DNA of 64,000 nt from Chromera velia (Eukaryota > Sar > Chromeraceae). The DNA lies in contig JAHBMJ010001483.1 in assembly GCA_018398765.1 (NCBI GenBank), forward strand, positions 17,847 to 81,846, written 5' to 3'. Under the pieces are notes generated by a model, which was not told where the DNA came from, searched no databases, and worked only from the letters and a program-made list of their open reading frames with translations. Of the stretch, positions 24,549 to 35,991 are shown piece after piece (position 1 is the stretch's first letter; the number at the start of each line of letters is the position of its first letter). Position numbers and translations under genes: made by a program.

Positions 24549-25463
24549 CTGTCTGTCCGGCCGTCTGAAGAAGGGGAAAAAAGAAACATTCAGGCTCTTT
24601 ATCTGCGGTGGTTCTTCCTTTCTTTCCCTCTTTCTTGCTTTCTTTCTCTTTCTCCCGCTCCCTCTCTCTCTCCCCCTCTCTCCCCCCCCCCTTCTCTCCT
24701 TCCTTTTTCCTGCTATCTTGTCTATTTTTGTCTGTTTCGTTTTTGTCTGCCTTTCAAAGAAAAGAGAAGCGTAGTCATCGAATCTGTGGTCCTTTCTGTT
24801 TTCGTGAGATGGAAAAAAGGGAAAAAGAAGTCATGTAGTCTGCTCGCCTGCCTTTCTTTTTGTCTGTCTGTCTTTATTCATTCACTCATTCATCTGCAAA
24901 TGTATTGATCTCGTCAGTCCTTGACGGATCTCTTTCTCCGTCTTTTTCTCAATTCTTTTTTTCTTTTCTCACACCTTTTCCCCTGCCCCCCTTCATTTGT
25001 TCTTCCGTCTCCTCCTTCTGCAGACAAGTGCACGCGGGTTCCGACTGAGGGTGACCCTCCCGGTTCCATCCCGGCAGCCAGGGACCTCCCTCTCTCAGAG
25101 GTCAACAGGCTGATGTTCTCAAGCTCGGAAGGGGACGTGTGGAAATTCATCCTGAAGCCATTGGAAGAAGCCATCGCACAGCAGATAGCGGCATCCACAC
25201 AAGCCGCAGGGGGCGGGCGAGCAGCGGCGGCCGGATTGACTGTATCTCCAACGCATAGCGAGCCCTGCGTCCCTGCGGAGCCCCATTTGCTGGATGGATG
25301 GGAGGACGAGCCCCCTCCCACTGGTGAGGTAGACACGCAGTCTATTCAATCTGACAGCGGCATCCGAAGAAGAATAGTTCGTGCCACTCTCTCCTCAAAG
25401 CACACAGAAGAGGAAGAGCTTGCGCATGAGGGACAACCAGTGACACGGGGTCGCGTTTGGTGA
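23326..25463 (+). CDS. PIGP: PIG-P-like subunit of GPI-GlcNAc transferase, four exons
   Basis: Exons 23326-23386, 23482-23554, 23977-24095 and 25024-25463 join with phases 1, 2 and 1 and give exactly 231 codons including stop. Known: PIG-P is a small ER membrane subunit of the complex that transfers GlcNAc to phosphatidylinositol, the first step of GPI-anchor synthesis. Seen: VYGFVSWILSFVLY and YFIWAFVPEEVLQ (first membrane helix and the WAF.PE motif), GITYYPSKYWALAIPTY (the TYxPxKYWA(L/V)A(I/L)P signature), a second hydrophobic helix, then IPAARDLPLSEVNRLMF, the conserved C-terminal D(I/L).(I/L)SEVN motif. About 110 further residues follow that typical family members lack; they are Gln/Ala/Glu-rich. 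The third intron (928 bp) contains a GT microsatellite and pyrimidine tracts. Confidence 0.93.
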
Positions 25464-27199
25464 ATTTCGCTAGGAATTTTGGACGTGTTCTGTCTATTCT
25501 TTTTGTTGGCAAACTTTTCAACTAGCTTTTTAAATTTTGAGCTTCAGGTCTAGCTTCAGGTTTGAGTTGCAATATTTGATATGTTTTAGGACACATTACT
25601 ACTCGTAAAGTGTCATACACTTGCACTAAAGCCTAGACTAAAGCACTTGCATAGTATACATATGATACTAGGTATGATATAAAGCGGGTTACTAGGCTGA
25701 GTCTCGGTATGAACCGAGTGGGAGATAGATATACAAGGGGCTAGACAAGGGGTGCTTATTTGCTGTCCTGACCCCGTTCATTCCTCGACCTGCTTAGAGT
25801 TGTAAAATAATTGGCTTAGCCATTGGCTTAGCTAGTCAAAGGTTATTTGTTGGCTTAGCCAATGTTAGTGCTAACTAATGCTAAAAGTGTTAAGTGTATA
25901 TTGGTTACTGTTTATTACTTGTTTTGGTAAGTATGTTCTGTTTGTATGAGTAAAAGAAACGAGGTTAGATGGGGAAGAATTAAAAGTTGTTTTGCTTCTG
26001 CAAAGGCCTATGCCCTTTAGGGCAGAAGTCTTTGTAGAGGCGGGGGCCGAGGGGTTCGAGGGGAGGGCCTAGCCCCTGGGAAGAAAAAAATTTTTTAGGG
26101 GTCATTTCCCCTTAGAAAACAAGCTTTTTTATAGATGAATTTCGATTTAGTATCGTAAGAAACATGTTTGAGTGTTTAGCTAACTTCAGCCAATCAGCCA
26201 GCCAAAGACTCTTTCAACTTTAAACTATCAGTTTTTAGCTTAGCTTTAGTGCTAAATCAATTTAACATCTCTGACCTGGTCCTGGTCCCGTCACCGGCTT
26301 TGGCATGCTTTTGTCCCCTTTCATCCTTTTCGTGATCATAAACGCTTTAATTTCAACTCACAAACGAAAAAAGGGCAGTTAATATGTAGTAAACTAAGTG
26401 AACCAACACTAATCACTATAGACTGATCAATCATATATCAATAAAAATTTTGGGTACTTTAATGGTACTTTAATGTACTTTTATAGATCGAAATAAGAAG
26501 AAATAGGCCCCAATTTGCCCTTATTTACCCCATTTATACCCTAATTTCATAGAGTATGTACCTTAGAATAATTTTGTGGGTAGTTTTCTAGCTAGTTTTG
26601 TGAGTATGGTTACTATGGTACTAGGTTCAAAAACGAAAAAAGGTATAGTATAAAACAAAAATTTACCTAACATTTTTAAGTATTTAACTTAGTTTTACCT
26701 TTTTTTGTATCTAGAGCTAGACCTAGAGTATTACCCATTATAAAAAGAATTATATTTATATATATAGTACTAATTTAACTAAGATATTTCTTCAGCACTG
26801 GCAAATCTTTTTAAAAGTATTTTTGTATGGATGAAATGTCACATATAACGTTTTTTCTTATAAGCTCAGACATTCATTCTAGTACTAAGTAGTATAATTT
26901 TACTAATGTGTTTATTGTGCTACAATTTTTTTGAGATGATAGTAGTTACTGTACTACTATATACATTTTATAAAAGACAGATGAGTAAAAAAAGTTTTGG
27001 GTAGTGTTTAAGTACCTTATTAAAGATAAAGTTTGGGCTAGAGTTGGGAGTAAAGTTAACCTAAAAGAATATATTAGCTTTCCATTCATTGGGATATGCA
27101 ACAATCTATGCAACTAGTTTTTTGCCTTAAGCGTTTACTGGTGTAAGTCTTTCAATCACCAAATTTAATCGAGGAGCCCTTTGTTCTGTGTCATCACTT
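25464..27199. other. AT-rich intergenic region between convergent genes
   Basis: 25,480-27,170 is strongly AT-rich, with repeated GGTACTTTAATG-like words and a GC-richer patch at 26,040-26,080. No gene, RNA or clear terminal repeats were found. Confidence 0.5.
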
Positions 27200-30100
27200 T
27201 CAGGAGTCCCGCTGAAAGCCGTTTTGTTCTTCTTTCATTCGCTCACACACTCGCCTGGAGGCTTCTGTCTGCTGAATTACAGGCTGATCCGTCTCGATGC
27301 CAGTGTGCGGTTTCGCATCCTGCACGTCTTTTTCGGATGCAGACTCAGAGGCTTGTGCCTCTGTTTGTGCAATTTCTTGTTCAATCGACTGTGCCGTCGA
27401 CTCAGGGGCTTGTAAAGCGTTGCCTGCTGGAGACCTGTCTTCGCTAGGGGACGCCGTTGGGGGTTGACCTGCTGCCGATGACAGCAGGACCGGATGTCTC
27501 TGCCCATAAATCACCTCGACCTCAGCCTCTGTCGCTGTCCTGAGGGGGTCGGACGCTTCTGCGGGAGGAATGGAGCCGGTCAGCAACTCGCGACCGAATT
27601 TTCGAAACGTCCCCTTGACATAGCCACACGCAGATGCATATGCAAGTGCGTCTAGTGCCCCCCCAAACTTTCCTTGGTGGGCAGATCCCACAAAACCCTG
27701 AGTCAACCAAGTGGAGACGTTGTGAAGTTTGGGGGCAAACAAAGTCTGTCGAGGGTCCTGCTGGGTGTATGTGCCCCTTCCCCTCCTGACCCTCTCCAGA
27801 CTCCTCCCCGCCTGTTCCCAGAGGGCATGTTGCAGGGCCTTCCTACACTTCCTCTTATCTGCCTCATCGACAGCAAGTGGGTTTTTCCCTTCCACGCCGT
27901 CATCCTCTTCCTCTTCTTTTTTCAGACTTTCGACAGCAAGTTTGCCTGTCTCTTCCTCGCATTTCCCGTCCCCGCTCCCCTTCAAACTTTCTTTCTCCGC
28001 CTTTTCAGGCAGAGAGAGACTTTGGTCTTCTTCGTCGCGACTTGGTTCTCTTGCCTCCTCGGAATTGGAGACGGAGACGGTGCGGGGGGGCAGACCCTCA
28101 GACTCATTAACCGAGGGGGAATCCGATGGTGAAGGGGAAGGAGATGGTGCTCTCAGATGAGCACAGCAGAGAAGAGCAATGAAGAACTCCCTTTTTCGGA
28201 CGTCTCTGCTTTTTGCACTCACGCTCTTGCACCTCTCCAGAAGGGCGTTGCTCTTGGGATCCAGGGACGCACACAGGGTCTGCATGCATGCATCCATCGA
28301 CTCATGAACGCAAGAATACATTCATACATTCATACACGGGCACGTTGTCACGCAAACACATCAACACACATCTGCACAGATACAGGACTATATGCACACA
28401 CACACACACACACATACACATACATGCATGCATACATACATACGAAAGGGAACGGAGAGAGCAAGAAAGATGTTTTCACAGAATGACCTACCTGCACTCT
28501 TCCCACAGCTTCTCTGAGCTCATCGGCGGTGACATGGATAAAGTCAGAAGACCTCTGAACCTGCAAAGATGAGATAGGGCAAACGGGGCAATTAAAGCTC
28601 CGATAGATATGCTTGGGTTCCAAATCAACGTAAGGGTCGCTGAATGCAATGCGTCTGCCCGTGAATTAATACTCACATGATGCCGTCCCAAAAAAGTCGC
28701 TGCATGCGTGGGAGAAGAGATACAGGAAGAGAGAAAGAAATAGAGAAAAACAAACAGTAAGTTCAGCCAAGAGTTTGCTTTTCTTTTCAATTCCTTTTTC
28801 TTCTTTTGCTGCCTTTATTGCAATTGTTGACCTGTTCATTGTTCCACCCGAGCACAATTACATGGAAAGGGGCATTTGAAATCTTGCAAACTCAGTCTCC
28901 CAAGAGCTGACTGACTGACTCACCGCATCAGCTGCTGAGTTCACCTCCCTCACAGTTGCGGCGTGGTCTTCTACTGCCATGTCAAGTCGCGTCTTCTCTT
29001 CCAACAACCTCTCTATCCTACGCACTCTCTCCCCACCCTCACCCTCACCCATCCACGCTCTGACTGTCACACCGTGCCCACAGCCATCAGACACCCACGC
29101 ACCCCACGCAGCATCCGGCCCCACCCCACTCGACCCCATCCCCCCCACCCTCTGAGGTCCCGGATGCCCTGCAGTCTCAGAGGGCCACCTAGAGCTGTAG
29201 TTCACCAGAGGGGGAAAACGCATGGACACGTCGCAGCACAGACAAGTGAAGGCAGGGGGAATTTGACATCCTGTGGATTCTGCTCTCATGACGAATCTCT
29301 CTGTGAGGCCTCCTGGGGGCCTCTCGAAAACCTGCGCAGGCTCCTGCTCTCCCTCTCGCCCTGAGGCCGTCTCTCTCCAATTCGGAGCTGCCATCTGAGA
29401 AGGCCCCAGTTCTGTCTGAGAAGAACTTGACGGCACCATACGAGGAGGCCCAAACTCTCTAAATGCTTCAGAGTCTTCAAAAGCAGCAAGGGCGTCTGTC
29501 AGGCAAGGGACAGAAGCAAACTCCGTCTCGCTTGAAATGGTCCCGGAAAGCGAAAATGCTTTCTCCTCCTGAGACACCCTAACGATTTCCGAGACGGCCG
29601 AGGGAAGACAAAACTTTGACGGACGCCCCCCGCGTCGAATCTCAGCGTTTGCCTCTGACTGTGAGAACGCCCCAGTGTGGCTGTCTGAGCGCATAGAGCT
29701 GAACCACAACTTCAGCGACTCGACTTGAAATTTCCTGCATTCATACACGCGCGCAGAATGAACGAACAGATTGATGTGTTCATACTTGTTGTACGTAGAG
29801 ATGCACACTTGCCGCGAGACAGGGACTCGAGACAGAGATTCCCCCCCGGAGATCTGCTCAGAACAAAACACATATACCCATTTCTCACCATGAACATGCC
29901 CGATGCAGACTTCGACAGACCGATCCAACAATTAAAGATACACCACACCACGCAAACCCTCTCCTCTCCTCTCCTCGATCAGCCTTCATTTTAAGGAAAG
30001 AAAGAAACCGACAGACAAACTGACTCACCCCTGCAGCCTCGAGACCAGAGTCCAACGACCATGCATCGCCTGACGGATCAGAGCCATGGACCTTCGACGG

Positions 30101-30402
30101 TCTCGAAGTCCATCCTGGAGGCATGAAGGTCGTAGACAGACAGACAGACAGACAGACAGATAGATAGATAGATAGACAGACAGACAAATGGACGGGTCGG
30201 TGGGAGGACATCAAAATTCCAGGCCGCAGGATAAGTAGAGAAGGAGTCCGGAAACGGCGCAGACGGGCGGAAAGGCCTCATGATGCAGAAATGCAAAAAG
30301 GATCGCGGAACGCTGCCACGCTTGGAAGAAGGTCCTACAATTCAGTCCGACCCCCAAGCTCGCACAAAAGGAGGAAGGAGACCAACACAACGTTCCGACT
30401 AT

Positions 30403-30433
<31 letters not shown>

Positions 30434-30445
30434 AGGAAGGAAGGA

Positions 30446-30477
<32 letters not shown>

Positions 30478-30613
30478 AAAAGAAAGAAAAAGAAAGAAAA
30501 AGAAAGAAAAAGAAAGAAAAAGAAAGAAAAAGAAAGAAAAGAAGGAAGCATTCAAGGAAGTACCTGGGCCTCCCTCAGAAGAAGTTTGCACCTCTCGATG
30601 GTGTCGATCGACA
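27200..30613 (-). CDS. Coiled-coil protein, unknown family, five exons, 5' end not found
   Basis: Exons 30613-30564, 30114-30029, 29734-28924, 28560-28492 and 28279-27200 join in frame (end phases 0, 2, 0, 0) and encode about 697 residues. The first two exons give a charged helix (IERCKLLLREAQ then LRDRRRSMALIRQAM) running into KFQVESLKLWF. The third exon has a Ser/Gly/Pro-rich centre with one CLCC motif and ends in a coiled coil (IERLLEEKTRLDMAVEDHAA) that continues through exon 4 (TADELREAVGRVQ) into exon 5. Exon 5 is acidic, with a possibly folded part around ALWEQAGRSLERV to GALDALAYASACGYVKG. It ends at 27200. A micro-exon at about 28,680-28,700 is possible but does not fit the phases. 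No family is assigned. Confidence 0.65.
30139..30186 (+). repeat. (GACA)n-(GATA)n microsatellite in an intron
   Basis: GACA units pass into GATA and back to GACA between two exons of the coiled-coil gene. Confidence 0.95.
30403..30543 (+). repeat. (GAAA)n / (GAAAAA)n microsatellite in an intron
   Basis: GAAA units with two GGAA interruptions pass into a six-base AGAAAA period from about 30474. Confidence 0.95.
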
Positions 30614-31058
30614 CTGCACCCACATTCAACGCCCTCAAGTATCATTCATGTCATGCATAAACTTCTTGTTGAACACACCACGCGATTTAGCGGTACAATG
30701 TCTGTCAGACAAAATTGATCATTCTCTTGTCCAAACGGCAAGACTGTCCACATTACCTGCCTGCAAATGCCCGCAGGCTCAGACGATCGCAGAAACACCC
30801 GATGAACATCGGCAAACCCAAACTACCGGCACATGTATATATTGCATTCGTGAAAATAAGAATGTACACCTCTCTCCCGATCGAGCGAAAAACAAGAAAA
30901 ACCCTTGGAAGGACTGTAAGTCATCCGTCTACCTGCATGCTTGTGCCGGCTAACCTCTCAAGTCGTCTCGAAGCCCCCGCACCTGCACATGTCGACCATC
31001 AGACACAGCATGGCACAAACGCACTTAATTTACTTGCATTTCATAAAGCACTTTTATC

Positions 31059-31496
31059 TCATCTTTGTGAGAACGCACAGAAGGTCCGTCTGTGAGAAGG
31101 CACTGAGAACATATATATGCCACAAAAGGGTCTTGAAGCTGAGCGGGAGGGGAGTGCATGAGTTTTCTCTCTTATACGTGTACTCCTTCTCCCGACCTCT
31201 GATTGCGATTCTGTGATTTCGACGATTTCTTTGTCCACAATTGCTCGTTCAGACGCCACGTCCGGCTGCATGTACTCCAGTGTGTAGACGATCACGGTCT
31301 GAGCAGCTGCCATGCTGCAATTGCTGTAGCGGAAAAGGTCCCAAGCATCCAGACATACAAAGATTGCTCCATAGATCTCGTCAGGAAGGCCCAGTACGGC
31401 ACCTTCCCCTCCCTGCTCTTGAACTTCCGCTTCTTGATGCATCATCGGACCGCCTTCGTTTGCCTCTACGAACCAGCGTCTTAAATTTGTCCACAT
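31059..31496 (-). CDS. F-box-like protein, possibly single exon
   Basis: The 145-codon frame contains, at about residues 37-66, GLPDEIYGAIFVCLDAWDLF then RYSNCSMAAAQ. This fits the F-box pattern LPDE(I/L)...I(F/L)..L...DL.R.S.(V/C)S. F-box proteins typically bind Skp1 and recruit substrates to SCF ubiquitin ligases. A Glu/Gln-rich leader precedes the motif, and a helix plus an Arg-rich tail follow. The ATG at 31496 lies three bases inside a possible acceptor (CATTCGCAG), and a donor-like GTCGGG after about residue 93 could extend the gene into other exons. The length may therefore be wrong. The F-box call rests on pattern only. Confidence 0.45.
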   Translation of the reverse strand: MWTNLRRWFVEANEGGPMMHQEAEVQEQGGEGAVLGLPDEIYGAIFVCLDAWDLFRYSNCSMAAAQTVIVYTLEYMQPDVASERAIVDKEIVEITESQSEVGRRSTRIREKTHALPSRSASRPFCGIYMFSVPSHRRTFCAFSQR

Positions 31497-32663
31497 GACC
31501 TGCGAATGCAGACTGGGAAGGCTCAGGAACAGCGGTATTATCAGAGAGACGGCGTCGCAAGGGCCCTCCCTGCCCTACGCATGTCTCAGTTCTTCGTGCT
31601 CTGCAATCTGACACACACACGTACATCTACACATCCTGATCGATGCTCAAAACGGTTTCGTACATGATCGCAGCTGCATGGTTCGATCGGTTGCATGAGA
31701 TGTCATATGCACGCATGCATGTTTCGGTGAAAGCATGCATGCATGCGAAGTTTTCGCGCGTCCTCAAACGCGCGCTTGCCTGACATGATCAATCGCAATG
31801 CGCAGCGACAAAAAGTTTATATGTCTTGATTTAATTCAAATATGAAACTCATGTGTGGACATATATATATATATATATATATATGTGTGGCTTTCAAATT
31901 GCTGGACGCGGCATTGCCATCAGGTTGAATTCTAGCGCCTAAAGCTAGTTCTGAACTATTCTGAACTTATTTAAATTATTGTAGGCCTGCCTATACCTCC
32001 CTATGTATGTTTGGTCCCTCCAAGGGTCTTGATAGGTTTTTGTCAATGTCAGAGAGAGAGATAAAGAAAAAAAAAATATGAAGACGATTATTATGGGCTC
32101 GGTCTCGGTAGACTTTCGTCCACTGCGGGGCTGTGGCTATCCACTGGGATACACTCCTCCTAACACATGGATAAAAAAGCCTCCGGCAGGGACAAGGTGT
32201 GCGGCGACGTCAGGAGTCCGCAACAGCTTATATTATTTGGTTGACAAGTGCGCATAACGCGCGCCTAAGTACGTGCTGGGGACACAAACAAATTTCTCTA
32301 TGCACGTTGCGGTTTGTACCCGAAAAGTGACTCTCCCGACCGGCTCACATTTGCATGGAAATTCTCTTGTGTCCCCATGTTGTATGCTTTTGGCTTTTCC
32401 AAACGAACATGCATGCACAAAGACGGAAGCACGTACTACATGAGCACTCCGAGAAGATTGAAGCTCCTTTATGATTCGTGTCGTAGAACTGTCGCAGCAT
32501 CTGCTCTCTGCCCGACTTCCTCTTTGTTTCCCTGGAACGCTGAAACTCCGAGCTGCAACAAAAAGAAAAGTTTTTTCATCGGACACCCTGTGCTTGTTGA
32601 TTCAGTCACCTCCTTTATATCCCCCAACTTTGTGAAACGCCAAACTTGACTTCGTGACACACA
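31497..32663. promoter_or_regulatory. Divergent intergenic region with CGCGCG block and TGCATGC cluster
   Basis: 1.17 kb between opposite start codons. It has GCATGCATGCATGC at 31733-31746, two CGCGCG blocks at 31755-31776, an (AT)n run at 31861-31884 and a short AT-rich interval. Promoter role is inferred. Confidence 0.4.
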
Positions 32664-33600
32664 ATGCTCCGAAGCCTGGTGTTCTTCTTGGTGGTGAGTC
32701 GGCCCTTCTTCTGAAAGTTTTCCTTTCTTCATACATATTTCGGTCTTCATCCCTCCTGTGTCCTGCATGTGTTTGTGTGCAGGCTTCTGTGGCGTGGGCA
32801 GGTCGGTCACTTGTTGACGAGCTTTCTCGGACCAGCTTGCCCATCCCATTTCTCAAATTGCTTCTTCCTTCTCTTTTCTTCCATTGCTTGCAGAGGACCC
32901 CCCCCTCGCCTCTAGCGAGAGCGTGCCTTGTGTCATTTCGGTTGTGGGCAACAAGTGGCTCTGCCTCAGTCAGACGATTCTCTACCAGAGCGTGGAGGAC
33001 AGGGCTAGCGGAGCCATGCAGCTGGAGGGCAGCTGTCCTGATTCCCTGCACGTTGTCGCAGGCTTCATCATGGGACTGAAGAGGGAGGGGGACAGGGCGG
33101 AAAAGACAAACTTCATCGAAGCATGCCAGACCGGGTACTCGTCCTGCTCAAGTCAGAGTGCAAAGGTCAGTAGAATGCAACCCCACTGTCATGCAAAGTC
33201 TCTCTCGTGCCACCAGACATCTTTTGTGCCAATCAGACGTTCCTCTTGATTGGATAGTGGCACAGGTGTGCGTCTAGCCCAGCAAGAGTAGTCAGAAAAG
33301 AAGAGGAGGGGTCAGTGTGGTCATGTACCCGACCGTCTACGGTCCTCAAGTGACTATTCTTTCAACGGTTTTCGTATGAGAGCCACATGTCTGAAAGCTC
33401 CACCCAGAGTCTCTCTGCTGAAATCCGCTCACCAAACCACTTCTGCTGTACAGAAACACACAATCAGCGACGAACTAGTGCCACCACGTGTAGCATAGTC
33501 CGAAAATGCGCCTCATCTCTCGCCATAGCCCTCTCTGACCACCNNNNNNNNNNNNNNNNNNNNNNNNTGTGTGTGTGTGTGTGTGTGTGTGTGTGTCAGT

Positions 33601-33635
<35 letters not shown>

Positions 33636-34138
33636 GGAGGGAGTTATCAGAATGTACAATGTGCAGGTGGTGTTGCTCCATTTTTCAATGCCTCCTCTTC
33701 ACTTCTCTGATGTTCTACTGTCTTTGTGCAGTGGGGCGACATTCTCTTTATGGTGTGCGGGAAAGTCGGTGGAGCGTCTGTGGTCCCGAAAAACGAAAGA
33801 AACACCGACCTTCCTGTTTTCTCCGCAGTCACACAGACCGCACCCGCAACCAAGTAAGTGTGTCCCTTTGCATTTCCTTAATTGCCCACTTTCAAACAGA
33901 GAAAAGGATCATTCATACAGCTCACTCACGCCTTTTCTTGCTGCTAGTTAAGGCGACAACTTACGACAACAAATGCGAGAGAACGCGACATCCTTCCTCC
34001 CTCTCGCTTTAGCTCCACTCGTGGCCTCCCTTTTGTTTTCTTTTTCTGCTTCCTTTTCTCTTTTTTTTCTTCTTTCTCACCCATCTCCTCTTACTTCTCC
34101 GTTATGTCCTTTCGTTCCCCCTCGCAGGCTCGCTGACG

Positions 34139-34170
<32 letters not shown>

Positions 34171-34184
34171 TTTTCTTTCTTTTT

Positions 34185-34218
<34 letters not shown>

Positions 34219-34649
34219 TTTGTCTCTCTTTCCTTCTCTCTTTGTGTTTGTTGTACTTATTTTTTGTTTGTTTTGCATTTCCTACAGCATTGGCGCATCT
34301 TCTTCCATTCTTTTTTGTTTCTGTTTTCTCCTTTCTCTTGTCTTGTCTTCCCTCCTGCAGGCGTCTGGAATGTCCTGCTGAGAGCACCACCATGCAGTTT
34401 GGTCTCTCCTTCGCGCTGAGCGATGCAGACACGATTGCAGAAGTGATCGAGTGCGGCGGTCTCGGAAGCAACCGGAAGTGCCCTCCCTCAAAGGAAGACC
34501 TTCACTCTGGAAAGTCAGTAAGCGTACTCACAGGGGAAAAGTTGGACGTCAAGGTGTCCGCAGCGACAGAAAGAAACAAACAGGCAGTCTTTTTCTTTGT
34601 TTCTGCTTGTGCTGATCACGCCCGTTGGACCTCGGTGTCTTCTGTCTGA
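32664..34649 (+). CDS. Secreted protein with Cys-containing modules, isoform ending in exon 5
   Basis: Exons 32664-32693, 32783-32801, 32894-33165, 33732-33853 and 34361-34649 join with phases 0, 1, 0 and 2 to give 243 residues plus stop. Residues 1-16 (MLRSLVFFLVASVAWA) form a textbook signal peptide cleaved before EDPP, so the product enters the secretory pathway. Two related modules follow. Each has a hydrophobic strand, a Glu/Cys pair (FIEACQTG...C in module 1; VIECGG...KC in module 2) and a later strand of the type ILFMVC or VFFFVSAC. The Cys spacing suggests disulfides. I know no named family that matches. The intron between exons 3 and 4 holds the 24-base N gap. Confidence 0.7.
33544..33567. 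other. Assembly gap (24 N) next to a GT microsatellite
   Basis: 24 Ns are followed by (GT)n to 33597 and (GA)n to 33631, all inside an intron. The gap probably marks a collapsed microsatellite. Confidence 0.95.
34138..34215 (+). repeat. (TTTC)n microsatellite in intron 4
   Basis: TTTC units, interrupted by two TTTTTTC variants, upstream of the exon 5 acceptor. Confidence 0.95.
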
Positions 34650-35074
34650 CTTTGGCTCGCCAGAAGGTTATGGGAAGAAGATTTTTTTCTCCCCTCCCCC
34701 ACTCTCGATTGAGGCTTTCTGTTTGCTTGATGAAGAGTCACATCTCAGGAATGGCTTTTGTTCTCTTTCGTCTTTCCCCTTTCCTTTCTGTCTCCTCTCG
34801 CCCCATTAGCATCGGCACAGCAGCTGCTGCAGAGTAACACAGGAGACCTTCTCTGGCCCCTCCCTCAAGAAAGAGAATACTGTCTCGTATGAATCTTCTG
34901 ACTGGGTATTTTATCTCTATGTGTATGCATCTGCACACACAATTGCAGGGTGGTGAGCACCCTATTTTTCTTGTCCAATCATTCACCGACCTTCACAAAG
35001 ACACTCCTGTACTTTCTTAGTACATGTTCTCATTTCATATCTGTTCGTGTGACTCGATCTAGTGACGCACGCAG

Positions 35075-35991
35075 GGTGATGAGCATCGCTTTCTGCGGTC
35101 CTCGCACGGAGTCCTTCCAGAAGTTCTTCTCCATCCACGCCTCCCCGGAGGTCACGGTGAAGAACTGCCCGAAAGATGGAGAGGGAAAATGCAAACCTTC
35201 CCTCAGCTGTGCATGTGAGTGGTTGATCACCTCTTCCTTTCTTGTTCCTTTCATCTGGACTCCCCTGCTTCGTTCCTTCGTGTCTTGTTCTTTTCCTTCA
35301 GTGATGATCTGAAAGGACTTTCCTTGCTGCTCCATGAACTTTTCTAGCAATGTTCATTTCACAATATGTTGTGCTGATGCATCAGCATCTCTAGGGGGGT
35401 GTCCTTGCATCTCATCACCTCAGGTGACAAGCATGGGGTGTCTGGAGAGATTCATGTTGACATTCCCGCATGTTTTTTTGCAGCTGTGCACGGGTCATTT
35501 CTTTGTAGCATCTCCTTGCATTATTCTGCATTCAAAAATTTTCTGTAGTGTACATCTCGTTGCACTCTTTACAACCGATGATCTTCTTGCTTGAGAAAAG
35601 TGTTTCATGTTGCTTCAAAACGAGTGACACAGAGCCTGGTGGCTTTCCTCCGTTAACTCTCTCGGCGTGATGCCACACACAATATGGAGGCCTGATGTTC
35701 TTTCTGGCTAACGAGCATTGTTTCTCAAATTAATATATGCCTTCTTCTGCTTCTTCTTCTTCTTCTCTGTCTTCTTTTTGTTTTTCTCTGGTTCGCAGTT
35801 GGGAGGAATTCGGTGGCAGGTGCGATGTTCTCCTCGGACCTGAGCCTGATTGAGATGTGCCCCACAGCCGGACAGCTGGACACCTGCATGATGGACTCCT
35901 CGATGGCCCTCTCGGGGAAACCAGCGTTCCTCTTCCTGCTGTGCTCGGCAGACACGGCCGCAGAGCCAGGCCCCGAAAGCCTTCTGTCATA
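35075..35991 (+). CDS. Alternative or additional 3' exons of the secreted Cys-module gene
   Basis: Exon 35075-35214 (acceptor ACGCAG, donor GTGAGT) and exon 35799-35991 (acceptor TTCGCAG, stop TAA) join in phase 1. The protein part repeats the module seen upstream: FFSIHASPEVTVKNCP...KC, then SLIEMCPTAGQLDTC and FLFLLCSAD before an acidic tail. The first exon needs an upstream donor in phase 2. Exon 4 of the secreted gene (ending at 33853) is in phase 2; exon 5 contains no usable phase 2 donor before its stop. The simplest model is therefore splicing from exon 4 directly to 35075 as an alternative to exon 5. A separate gene starting at the ATG at 35079 is the other possibility. Confidence 0.6.

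Noticed and set aside
28676-28702. Micro-exon of 23 bp between exons of the coiled-coil gene
   Set aside because: It has a nice acceptor and GTGAGT donor, but including it would put the next exon out of the frame that continues into exon 5.
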